Assembly (NCBI RefSeq): GCF_027409185.1
Contig: NC_084461.1
Span: 136,785,501-136,849,500 of the forward strand
DNA length: 64,000 bases
Origin: Cynocephalus volans
Taxonomy: Eukaryota > Chordata > Mammalia > Dermoptera > Cynocephalidae
Direction of reading: 5' to 3'
Part shown: positions 54,762 through 64,000 of the stretch, in pieces
How positions within the stretch are numbered: position 1 is the stretch's first letter
How the letters are laid out: every line of letters begins with the position of its first letter
The notes under the pieces: model-generated
Databases searched by the model: none
Seen by the model: the letters and a program-made list of their open reading frames with translations, nothing else
What the model was told of the DNA's origin: nothing
Translations under genes and position numbers: made by a program

Positions 54762-54947
54762 CTATCTGAATGAATAAGAGACACGCTGTTGTTCCCTTTG
54801 AATTTCTATACAGAATTCAAATGCTTTCACTTCCACATTTGGCCTGTGGTGTGTATTATAGTCATTAATGACAGTGGTCTTTCCTTCCAGCTCCAAGTAT
54901 TAGCACCTCATTACCCCTGCAATCCCAGTGCATACCAGATGAGTTTA

Positions 54948-55051
54948 ATTTTTTTTTTTTTTTTTTGGTGGCTGGCCAGTACAGGGATCCAAACCCTTGA
55001 CCTCGGTGTTACAGCACTGTGCTCCAACCAACTGAGCTAACCAGCCAGCCC
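54948..55051 (-). mobile_element. CYN-like SINE monomer, antisense
   Basis: The minus strand reads GGCTGGCTGGTTAGCTCAGT, TGGTTGGAGCACAGTGCTGT, AACACCGAGGTCAAGGG and GATCCCTGTACTGGCC, still very like a tRNA-Ile gene. Target duplication ACCAGATGAGTTTA / ACCAGGTGAGTTTA (54934-54947, 55052-55065). Confidence 0.9.
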
Positions 55052-55529
55052 ACCAGGTGAGTTTAGATCACAGGAGGTTGGGCCCAAGTTCTAGTCATGC
55101 TCTCCCACTCACTCACCTGGAAAGACACCGACTGGATCCAACAGCCCAAATCAGCCTGGGGCTTGACTTCCGTGTAGTGTGCCAGATACCCAGGACAAAT
55201 GGAGTTCATTTCTCTGAGTCTTTGGTTATCCATCTATAAAATGAGAGTCCTAAGTAAACTGGATGGAGGATTGTGAATTGAAGTGTCTGCAGGGGGCAAT
55301 CTGCAAACTGGAAAACTCAGGTCCCTTCTAAATGCAGCCAAGGGTAGGCTCCCACCTATTGTCATGTGGGAAGGCCAGTCCTGTGTGGCCAGGTCTTGCA
55401 ATTTGACAAGAAGAGCTGGAAGTCCAGACCTGTAGGTAAATATCCCAATATTTAAAAGTGTCAAAAACATTTTTAACAGTGGGTGGACTGGTGGTTTTTT
55501 ACCTACAGTGGAGCCATGCCATTTAAAGT

Positions 55530-55660
55530 TGGTCCATCATGTGAGCACTTGTTAGAAATGCAGAATCTCTGCCCCACTCATCTGCCAGCCATTTACTGAA
55601 TCAGAATCTGCATTTTCACAAAGTCCTCAGGCAAGTCATGTGCACATTACAGTTTGAGAA
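55530..55660. repeat. MER5-like hAT fragment
   Basis: GTTAGAAATGCAGAATCTCT, TGAATCAGAATCTGCATTTT and CAGTTTGAGAAGCCTGG in MER5A order. Confidence 0.7.
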
Positions 55661-56399
55661 GCCTGGGCTGTGTGACTGAGCTTTACTGATGGAGGTCTGT
55701 CACTAGTGGCCACTTTACCTTACCTCTGTCCTCAGTGGAATGAAAGGGAAGATATGCAATAAATGTTTTTCTTGATCAGATTAGTTAAATAGAAGTAATA
55801 TATCCTGGCTCTAAAATTTTTAACTTCACAGAAATTTAAAAAGTGTAGCTCCTCCCTTCACTGCCATACTTCCCTTCTCCAATTCCACTCCTATGTAAAT
55901 AGTGTAGAGAGTGACTTTTCATGAGGTAATCTGTGGGGGCAGGGAGGGCAGGGGGTCCTGGCTGTCACCAGGAGCCCACAGGACTAGTGATGGATTGTTG
56001 CTGAAGGACACCATCATTTATAGAGTCCCTGAGCTGATTTCCTTTAGAAAGCAAAGGAAGTTCCAATTGTCATACCATGCTATCTCTTCATTTGAGGCAT
56101 AGCATAAGTAATCGTTTCTACTTCTCTGTCTGCTACCCTCCCATTCTTTTATATACTGCTGGGGGCTTCCTGCTATCCTCTAACCCTTCACACACTGAAC
56201 CACAGAGAGGTACTTTCTCTCCAAGCTTCCTCACAACTGGCTGGCCCCTTCCATCCTTCGAGGATCCACAGGTATCAGTTTTAATGGAAGGATGAGCCCA
56301 CATTTAAAGTACTGTTAGAACAGAAGTTTCACTAGGAACCAGACACTTTTTTTTCCAAATAGAACTTTAGAATATTGAATATCAGATCATCTGAATAGT

Positions 56400-56600
56400 C
56401 CAGTGTTTTTGAAAGTGTGGCACTTGACACCCTCCCACCCCCATCAGAATCCCCAAAGAACTCTCGCAGTGCCAGTTCCTGGGCCCCCCTCTCAGATCCT
56501 TAGGATGAAAAGTTCAGGGGCTGGATCCAATGATACAAATTTTTAAATTTCCCCACATAAGACTTAAGCTCAGTAAAGTTGAGAGCACTAATGTGGTGTA
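56400..56600. repeat. MER5-like hAT fragment
   Basis: GTGTTTTTGAAAGTGTGGCA, CCTGGGCCCCCCTCTCAGAT and CAGGGGCTGGATCCAATGA. Diverged. Confidence 0.5.
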
Positions 56601-56905
56601 GAGGTGTCCCGAACCCAATCCAGAGATTAACAGCTTCAGCTTCAACTGAATACTGGTTAAAAGTTCCTGGTGATTCGCACAGCAGGATGTCCTGAAAAAA
56701 AGTTCCTTGTGAGAGCTACTGAATAAGAATTTCTCAAATGGGGCCCAGGAAACTGTTTTTGCAAAATCCCCCTGGAACTTATTTGCACATCCAGGTTTAA
56801 GATGTGCACTGAGTTTAACCTCCTGAGGCCCAGGACAGGAAAGTAGCTATGTTCAACATCAAGCAGAAGTGTCAGAGCCCAAGCAAATATAGTATACATA
56901 AAATA

Positions 56906-56977
56906 TGTATACATGTGTATACACACTACATGTAATATGTATGTGTATATATGGATGTATAATACATACTATATGTG
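56906..56977. repeat. 72-bp dispersed repeat, copy 1
   Basis: TGTATACATGTGTATACACA ... TACTATATGTG matches 58643-58714 at 71 of 72 positions, in the same orientation 1737 bp apart. Rich in alternating purine-pyrimidine steps. Confidence 0.9.
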
Positions 56978-57169
56978 ACATACACAGCCACAGAGACACC
57001 ATTGAGACAAATTCAAATGGATGATCTTCAGTCTGTGTACAACCAGAGTGAAAATAACTCATGGTTCCTAGCACAATGCCTCGCATGTAGGAGGACACTG
57101 TGAACGGGATGGAATCTTCCATATACTAAACAGTTTTTTACTTTACAAAGATCTTCCACATCCAGGAAT

Positions 57170-57400
57170 AGTAAGAGCTATCAAGTACAGGGTGCATGCC
57201 AGACAACAGGCTAATAGTTTTACATGCATTAACTCATTTAATCTCACTACAATCATATAAAGTAGGAACTGTTATTAACTCCAATTTATAGAGGTGTAAA
57301 TACAGACTCAAAAGACGTTGAGGAACTTGCGCAAGTAACAATGAGTGCTAGAGGCACTCCTGGGATTGGATCCAAGCTTTGTCTGGCCCTACGGACACTG
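57170..57400 (-). repeat. MIR SINE
   Basis: ACATGCATTAACTCATTTAA, TCTCACTACAATCATATAAA and CCTGGGATTGGATCC: complement of MIR. Confidence 0.75.
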
Positions 57401-58224
57401 CCGTCAACCCCACCATTGAGGAACTCAGAATGCCAAGCATTAAAGCAGTGCAGCCACAACAGCCACCCTTATCCTGATCAACTGGATTTACTAAACTTTA
57501 ATGAGGTATTCCAAGAAGTCACTAAGACTCTAGTTGGGAAATTTAATAGGGTTTAATGGAGGTTAACAAGGTACATCCAACCTTCTAGCCAGGTTTTAAC
57601 TTACTGGAGCTGAACAGAGATTAACAAGCCCAGAAGGTGTAAAGGCACCTGCATGATTTAATGGGGTTAATGAAACTGTCAGAGGTTGGCCAGGAGGGAC
57701 CGCACTGGAGCATGCCACTGTTAACGAGTCAATCTGGTTGAGGTCAACAGACATTTATTAAACAGCTGAAGCCTGCCCTGTCCTGCCCTGGGCACCACAG
57801 GGGTAGCAAGTAAAAAAGGGCCACAATCAATATGCCAACCATAGTGCTGGTTGGTGGGTTTTGGAGTGAGTTTTACTTTCTCTTTTGTGCTTTCTTCATA
57901 TCGTCCAAACTGTTTATAACAGGCATGAATCATTTTCACCATAACTGTAAAATAGCGGAGGAGTTTTTTTAAGTGCCCTCAAAGCACTTACTATTTGCTT
58001 GCATAGTCTAAGCTACATATTCCTGAAATGTGTAGAAAATAGTAAGAGAAGTAAAAGCAACAGCAGTAATACACTTAAATTTGGGCAGCACTTAAGTGTT
58101 ATAAAGGGCTGTCACCCATAGTCTCCGTGGGTTTTTGTCATATGCTATGAAACAGTGATATACAAGGTCACCCTGGTAGCAGAGAAGCCAAAGCAGATCC
58201 TCATCATCTGCCTCCCAAATTGGT

Positions 58225-58435
58225 ACAGTTTTTTCATTGAGCACTTACTATGTGACGGGCCCAATGTTAAGCATTTTACATGCCTTGACAACCCTGTGAG
58301 ATGGGTACTGTTATTATCCCTCTTTTATAGACAAGGAAGTAGAAGTTTAGAAAGGTGAAATGGCTTAAGGTCACCAGAAGGTGGTGGGGATGAGAGTCAA
58401 ACACAGGTCCCACAGGTTACTATGCCATCCTGCCT
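58225..58435 (-). repeat. MIR SINE
   Basis: TTGAGCACTTACTATGTGAC, GGGTACTGTTATTATCCCTC and ATAGACAAGGAAGTAGAAG: complement of MIR. Confidence 0.85.
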
Positions 58436-58642
58436 TCTAAGTGGGTAAGATAATATTTCACAGGAGCATTGTTTAACACAGTATAGAACTAAAAACAGCC
58501 TATAATATCAAATAATAGGGGACGGGTTTTAAAAGTATTATATGTATATCATAATTGCACAATAATATTTAATGATAGAAAAAGACATTGCATATCAGTT
58601 TAGAAATACTATGTATGTGTACATATACTACGTATGTATCTG

Positions 58643-58714
58643 TGTATACATGTGTATACATACTACATGTAATATGTATGTGTATATATGGATGTATAAT
58701 ACATACTATATGTG
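58643..58714. repeat. 72-bp dispersed repeat, copy 2
   Basis: Direct repeat of 56906-56977 with one C/T difference at its 18th base. It is embedded in a longer TATGTG-rich tract (58610-58745). Confidence 0.9.
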
Positions 58715-59332
58715 TATATGTGTTTATAGATTTATACACACACTTGTGTCTATGACTATGGCCATATTTAAAAACATATAAGGCACCTATTTACCAACTC
58801 CATATATAGCCATACTATATCTATATGATTCAGAGTAAGAGGGAAAGAGGAAGGAAAAGGCATTATAAAGACCAAGGGAGCTTCCTGGGAGAAGAGGCTT
58901 CTAGGAAGGTACTTGAAGGAAATAGAAGGTTTAGTAAGATGAGAGTAAGTGGAGGCCCAGGTCAATGTGACTATGAATGAGGAGCAGAAAGCCAGAGATG
59001 CCAGAATGGGGAGCTTGGACCTTGGAGTCACCAAACCTGTTGGTTTGGTTTTTCGTCACTAAAAACCAAACAAAACAATGAAATATGGTCAAGAAAATGT
59101 TTGAGTGTCTGCTGTGGGCCAGGTGCCTATGGGAATGGACTCTGTCCTCCAGGAGCTGGGAATTTCAGAGTGAAGACACAGACAGGAGTGGAAAGAAATC
59201 CTTTCACTGCTAATATCATAGGATCTGTGAAGAAGCTCAGTGCCCTGCACCAGCCCTACTTCTGAGGAAGGAGTGGTACACAATGGGCTCTTCAAGTCTT
59301 AGAGAAGCCAATGAGGCTTAGCAAATGTAATG

Positions 59333-59346
59333 AGCTTAATTAAGCT
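59333..59346. promoter_or_regulatory. 14-bp perfect palindrome with homeodomain core
   Basis: AGCTTAATTAAGCT is fully self-complementary with a TAATTA core. TAATGAG occurs 6 bp upstream and again 20 bp downstream. A regulatory role is inference only. Confidence 0.35.
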
Positions 59347-59884
59347 AAGACGGCTAATGAGACTTCCTGAGGACTATGGCCACCAGCAAGATTGGACTCT
59401 GCTAAGTGAGCAGTGGGAAGGCACCTGTGCCCAGCCAGCCCCCTCTCCTGCTTAAGTGACCGGGGAGCCAAGGATACAAGAGAGGACCAGGCTTCAGGGG
59501 GAGCCATCCTGTCCACTGGGCCGGGATTGGTTCAGCGGGGCTCAGCCTCAGCCATGTCCATAAGCAACTGCCAGAAGGTGAAGCTGTATCTAAGGAGGCT
59601 TAGCAAAGCCCAAAGAATGAGGACTGAGGGAAGCAATTACTGACAAGACCTCAGCCTGCCTGCTGGGGGTTATCTAAACTAGATGATGTTGAGCTTGGCT
59701 GACTCACTTGAAACGGTTCCAAGGAGGCTTCTCCATCTTCATCTAAGGGTTTTTTATCGCTTGTTGCTAATATCATTTTCAAATACATATTGTTCATATT
59801 TCTATCTAGGGATATTTGTAAAGCTATGAAACAGTGATATACAAGGATATGAAAAGGTGGCCAGGATGGCAGAGCTGTAGAAAT

Positions 59885-60105
59885 ATAGCTATTATTTGCA
59901 CCTAATAGGAAGTAGACACTACTATGCCAGGATATTTAGGCATATTGTCATAATCCTCACACAAACCTGCAAAGAAGCTATTATCTGTCATCCCTAATTT
60001 TCAGATAGAGAAACTAGGCTTGGAGAAGTTAGGTGGCTTACCCGGGGTCTCATGGTGAGCCGGGATTTGAACCCATGTCAATCTGCCTCCTCCATGTACC
60101 ATGCA
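59885..60105 (-). repeat. MIR SINE
   Basis: TCATAATCCTCACACAAACC, AGAGAAACTAGGCTTGGAG and GAGCCGGGATTTGAACCCAT: complement of MIR. Confidence 0.85.
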
Positions 60106-60633
60106 ACCTCCACCCCAGAGAGAAGTGGAATATTGGCAGTGTTGGGGAGATGGAAGAGTAGTAAAAGCTGTTGGAAGAACTCAGGATCCCAGCAGTCTGG
60201 GGTATTTAATGCAGTGGGAAACTGCCCTCTGCATTCCATTAGCTCAGTGTAGTAGGAGCAGAAGGATTTTGAGTTACCAAGAGAGAATTGTGTTTTGTTC
60301 AGTGGCTTTTATTCAAAGGAACAGAAAAAAAAAAAAAAAAGTGCGATGCATTTTAGAATTTACATAGTAAGGAAATGCAGACCCCTGTCCCTAAGGTGCC
60401 TTTAGGGACAAAGGCCTCTGAGATCTTGGATTGCAAAACCCCAGTGTCCCTCGGGAGTTAGCCTCACACCCAGAACTCTTGGTTTTGTGAACTTGCTGAG
60501 TCCCTTCTCTATGCCCCTGAACTGCCAGAGGAAATTAGAGAAAGGGAGCCTTGGGGCTCTGGACTCACCTTACATAGGGGAGTCTGGGGTCCTCACTGGT
60601 TTCTGTGCACTGAGTGCAGAGGAGGGAATGTGG

Positions 60634-60647
60634 CCACCAGGTGGCAC
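60634..60647 (+). promoter_or_regulatory. Candidate CTCF site
   Basis: CCACCAGGTGGCAC matches the CTCF core consensus except for the final base. Position between SAP30L and HAND1 fits a domain boundary, but binding is unproven. Confidence 0.35.
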
Positions 60648-60749
60648 CCTCCCCTCAGTTGGTGGCAGCCCCAGGCCACAAAAGAAGACTCAGGGATATT
60701 TTCTGCCCCCCTCAGATATGCTGTATTTGGTGAATGCTTTGATTCATAC

Positions 60750-60880
60750 CATTGTAAAAATCCTAGACTGTCAATGCAGAAAGGGACTTAGATCTCTGGT
60801 CTCACCCCCTCATTTCACAGATGACACTGAGATCCAGTGGGGGCCAGAAAGTGCCCAAGGTCACCCAGCAAACTGAACCC
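60750..60880. repeat. L3/MIR-like fragment
   Basis: AATCCTAGACTGTCAATGCA, CTCATTTCACAGATGACACT and CAAGGTCACCCAGCAAACTG. Confidence 0.5.
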
Positions 60881-60890
60881 CTTCTCTTTG

Positions 60891-60986
60891 CTCCACCACA
60901 CTAACTGTTCTGGCACTCCCACACACACCTCCTATTTTCTCCACCACACTAACTGTTGTTGCACTCCCACACACACCTCCCACACC
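60891..60986. repeat. 48-bp tandem duplication (two units)
   Basis: Units 60891-60938 and 60939-60986 both begin CTCCACCACACTAACTGTT and contain GCACTCCCACACACACCTCC. Few mismatches. Confidence 0.9.
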
Positions 60987-61109
60987 CCACCACTGGACTG
61001 CCAGAATGCTGCCCTCAGCCAGGAGCCTTGTCTCGGGGCCATGCTTGCTGCCCTTTCCCTGTTGCTTCCAAAGCCAGCCCAGCAGCTCAACCCCAAATAA
61101 AACAGCAGC

Positions 61110-61290
61110 AATAATAATAGTTCATTTTCACCATCTGCCTACTCTGGGCGAGGCTAAGAGATTTCCAATCATTATCTAATCATTATTGGATCTTCACAAC
61201 ATCTCTGGGAGCTGTTCTGCTTTCCTTTTTACAGAAGACATCTCTAGGGTTCGGAGAGGTTTAAAAACCTGTCCAGTGCCACACAGCTCC
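61110..61290 (-). repeat. MIR SINE
   Basis: TTGGATCTTCACAACATCTC, TTTTACAGAAGACATCTCTA and CCTGTCCAGTGCCACACAGC: complement of MIR, diverged. Confidence 0.65.
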
Positions 61291-61642
61291 TTTAACCAGC
61301 ATATCTGGTTGTGCCAGTCCAGAACTCTGTTGGCTTTGGCCAGGTCTCTTGTGCTATATTCTGTGTTTCAAAACACTTTCAAAGACCTTTCCCACTTCAG
61401 ACTGACAAGAGTTCTATGGGGATGAGGAAAGGTATTGTTAACCCACCTTAGAAATTAGAAAACTGGGGCACAAGGGGATGATTGGCTCAAGGTCACCTGA
61501 CTCGTAGTAGACTTGGATCTGGACAAAGGACACCCCACTTCTCACTGCCAAATTGCAGCTCCTCTAATGAGGAACTCAGTGGCTAAAATTGCAGGTTTGG
61601 GAGTCAGGTCTAGGTCTGTATCCCACTTAATAGTTTTGTTTG

Positions 61643-61814
61643 GGCTGGCCCCGTGGCTCACTTGGGAGAGTGCAGCTCTGGTAGCTGAGGCTGTGGGTTC
61701 GGATCCTATATAGGGATGGCTGGTGCGCTCACTGGCTGAGCGTGGTGCAGACAACACCATGACGAGGGTTGCGATCACTTTACCGGTCAAAAAACAAAAC
61801 AAAACAAAAAAAAA
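61643..61814 (+). mobile_element. CYN-like SINE, dimeric, sense
   Basis: GGCTGGCCCCGTGGCTCACT, GGGTTCGGATCCTATATAGG, then the second tRNA-like part GGCTGGTGCGCTCACTGGCT with AACACCATGACGAGGGTTGC, ending in (CAAAA)n. Possible short target duplication AGTTTTGT/AGTTATGT. Confidence 0.88.
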
Positions 61815-62584
61815 GTTATGTGATTGAATAAATGGCTTACCCTCTGTGTCTGTTAGAAGGAAATTAACCCATGTATGTGGAGCACTGCTGCTTAATACAC
61901 AGTAAATGCCCAGTAAAAAATGTGGCTACAACTAACTGAAGCTCCATGTTTAATATTCTGCTACATGGGCCTGTAGACCTGCATTTTCCAATGTGGTAGC
62001 CACTAGCCATGTGTGGCTATTAAATACTTGAAATGTGATCCAAACTGAGATGTGCTGTGAGTATAAAATACAAGCTCACTCCAAAAAATTTGTGGAAAAA
62101 TTAAATTAAAAGATAATACAAAGATTTCCGTGAACTTTTTGAAGTACCCTTATATACCCCCCGATTTTGAAGGCTTAGAGTGAAAAAAAAATGTAAAATA
62201 TCTCATCGGTAATTTTTATATTATTCGAGTTGAAATTATGTTTTGGATATATTGAGTTAAATAAAATATATTATTAAAAATAATTGCACCTTTTTCTCTT
62301 CACATTTTTAACATGGCTACTAGAAATTTATAATTACATATGTGACTCACATTTGCGGTTTACATTATATTTCTGCTGCCTTAGATGGTTTTGGAAATTC
62401 AACTGCTGCAGCCTGCCAGCCCCCCAGTTTACCTTCATGATGTGGAAACTAGAATCCACTCATTGGCTACTGTACCCTTGGACAAGTCACTGAAATCTTT
62501 TGTGCCATTCAGAAATCCATCCTGCTTTTCCAAAACAAGCAAACAAACCAAAATAAACCCTTAATACCTTACAAGGCTGTTGTG
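61815..62584. other. Intergenic AT-rich DNA, nothing recognised
   Basis: No supported feature beyond short MIR-like words. Several A/T runs. Confidence 0.4.
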
Positions 62585-62765
62585 AAGATTAAATAAAATA
62601 ATAAAAATAGCTCTGCCACAGACAACATGTTAAGTGCTTTGCACACTTTATCTCATTCCATCCTTACAAAACCCCGAGAAATTGGGGCAATGATCTCTCT
62701 CGTTTTGCAAATAAGGAAACTGAGGTTCAGAAATGTTCAGTAACTTGTGCAGGGTCTCTTGGCCA
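62585..62765 (-). repeat. MIR SINE
   Basis: TTAAGTGCTTTGCACACTTT, ATCTCATTCCATCCTTACAA and AAGGAAACTGAGGTTCAGAA: complement of MIR. Confidence 0.75.
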
Positions 62766-62844
62766 CTGTATTGTTCTGTATCCTGTGCTAGAAGTAGAAG
62801 GTTTAAAATAAACAAAGGGAAAAGAAGAGCACAACTCCCCAAGT

Positions 62845-62920
62845 GACCTTGGCAAGTCCCTCACACCTCTGTGGGCCTCAGTTCCCCTTCTGTAAAATGA
62901 GGGAAATGTTTGGATGGTGG
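62845..62920 (+). repeat. MIR fragment
   Basis: GTGACCTTGGCAAGTCCCTC and CCTCAGTTCCCCTTCTGTAA match the MIR core in sense. Confidence 0.65.
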
Positions 62921-63927
62921 GTAAAGATCTTTGAGGGCTCAGTGTTATGGGATGCTTTGAACATTTCAGTGAACATAAGACTTCTGGGACTCCTCTAAAG
63001 TCCGATATGCCTTCAGTTGTCCATTCTGTGGGGATAAATGTGCATTTCTGTTTGTTTTAATAACATTTGTAGAAGCTTTATATAGTGTCTATGTCTGCTT
63101 ACATTAGACGCTGTGTATTATAGTTAAGAGTCTTTCACAATTTCCCATATAAACCTTGTTTTTTATGGGTTTGGGAGAGCTCAGCTGTAAAAACTCTCTC
63201 AGCTGAGAAAAATTTTTTTTCAAACAAATTGGGTTTAAATCAGGAGGTTGGTTTCAGACACTTTAGAGGGTGCATATTTTTTCTTCCTAGTCACTTTTCA
63301 TTTAAAAATGAGACTGGCTGATTTCTTAGTTTCGTTTCTTTTATGAGGATTTAGCAAGACTGTAAGCTTAACTGCTGGTTGGTTGCATAGAGAAAAGGTA
63401 TTCTGAGCCTTTTCCAAGAGATCCCCAGGCCTGACGCCTGCAGACATGCCTTCTAATCCCCGCTCAACCTTTGACTGTCTGTGTGACCTTGAGCTGGTCC
63501 CTTCAACTCTCTGGGTCTTTCTTATCCCATCCGTCCATGAGGAGTATCATTCCTGCCTTGGCTACCTTCTAGATTATGGGAAGAAAAATGTGCTTATAGA
63601 AGTGGAAGTACCAAGGAAAGGTGAATGTGCTATGCAAACACCAGAGTCTGCTGCAAAGAACAACGTGCTGAGTTTTTCACCAGGAGAAAATGGATTCCTG
63701 GATTCAGAACGTCACAGTCAGGAAAGAACATAGAGATCTTGGAGCTCACCCTCTTCCTCATTTATAGATGGGATCCACTCAGAGCCCCAACAAGGAAAGA
63801 GGGTTCCAGGAGAAGGCTGGGGTTAGAATCCCAGACCCTTTCTCTAACTCCTTCTTTTTTTCTTTCTCTACCTTACTTTGGGGACCAAGGAAGATCATAC
63901 TGAAAGAAGCTGTTTTTGGATGCACTT

Positions 63928-63928
<1 letters not shown>
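62921..63928. other. Intergenic DNA at window end
   Basis: A short MIR-like piece near 63465-63520 (GTGTGACCTTGAGCTGGTCC). No coding exon; HAND1 sequence was looked for on the minus strand and not found. Confidence 0.45.

Positions 63929-63971
<43 letters not shown>
63929..63971. repeat. (CA)n microsatellite
   Basis: About 20 uninterrupted CA units. Confidence 0.97.
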
Positions 63972-63973
<2 letters not shown>

Positions 63974-64000
63974 CCTGCGAGGTGCTCCAAGATGTGGGGA

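Larger units (their letters stand above)
49724..54780 (+). other. SAP30L: SAP30L 3' UTR (short form to about 49.84 kb; probable long form to 54.78 kb)
   Basis: A perfect AATAAA lies 97 nt after the stop. Beyond it about 4.9 kb of sequence holds no SINE or L1, unlike the rest of the window, and ends with another AATAAA at 54756 followed by TGTTGTTCC. This suggests a long 3' UTR. An L3-like remnant at about 52950-53190 and an L3/MIR-like one near 53690-53800 are the only repeats I see. No conserved open frame is present. The long form is inference. Confidence 0.55.
55066..57169. other. Intergenic DNA between SAP30L and HAND1, part 1
   Basis: Contains MER5-like fragments at about 55530-55660 (TTAGAAATGCAGAATCTCTG, GAATCAGAATCTGCATTTTC), about 56400-56600 and about 56690-56830, and the first copy of a 72-bp repeat at 56906-56977. 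No exon is seen. Confidence 0.5.

Noticed and set aside
23234-55051. tRNA-Ile genes
   Set aside because: tRNA-like cores end in A-tails, have target duplications and lack complete stems; they are SINEs.
62900-64000. HAND1 coding exons on the minus strand
   Set aside because: Expected next by gene order, but no bHLH-coding sequence is present in any frame before the window ends.
1-64000. CRISPR array, operon or other prokaryotic system
   Set aside because: The DNA is mammalian with introns, CpG island and SINE/LINE repeats; no regularly spaced repeat array exists. The short tandem duplications have only two units each.

Overview
The window is mammalian chromosomal DNA carrying the 3' end of GALNT10 (+ strand) and the whole of SAP30L (+ strand). 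This is the gene order known from human 5q33.2, where HAND1 comes next; I see no HAND1 coding sequence before position 64000. The host is probably a colugo (Dermoptera, Galeopterus/Cynocephalus). At least eight copies of a short tRNA-Ile-derived SINE are present, as monomers and extended or dimer-like forms, and they match my memory of the CYN SINEs of colugos. I see no Alu, B1/B2 or carnivore/ruminant SINE. Species assignment is inference.

Layout. 1-16882: the last four coding exons of GALNT10, with introns. The 11.6-kb intron between the second and third of these holds an antisense class III endogenous retrovirus (5459-11525) and a sense-oriented, internally deleted L1 (about 12286-15610). 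16883 to about 18.9 or 20.85 kb: GALNT10 3' UTR. About 20.85-40.76 kb: intergenic DNA, mostly old repeats. These include a 3.8-kb L1 that hosts a 5S rRNA pseudogene and three SINEs, MaLR LTRs, a Tigger-like transposon split by an LTR, and an antisense L1 broken by a SINE and then by a younger L1 at the same target site. About 40.76-41.9 kb: the SAP30L CpG-island promoter. 41535-49723: four SAP30L coding exons (182 codons), then a 3' UTR ending near 49.84 kb or, in a long form, near 54.78 kb. 54.8-64 kb: the SAP30L-HAND1 intergenic interval, with MIR, L3 and SINE copies, a 72-bp near-identical dispersed repeat, a 48-bp tandem duplication and candidate regulatory sites.

The two genes do not form a pathway. 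GALNT10 is a Golgi enzyme that starts mucin-type O-glycosylation; SAP30L is a nuclear subunit associated with Sin3-HDAC corepressor complexes. No new multigene system is visible. The most informative structures are the provirus (5-bp target duplication, tRNA-Ser-type primer site, in-frame duplicated hydrophobic segment in gag), the layered insertions, and several short young-looking duplications in non-coding DNA. All coordinates and alignments were read by eye.
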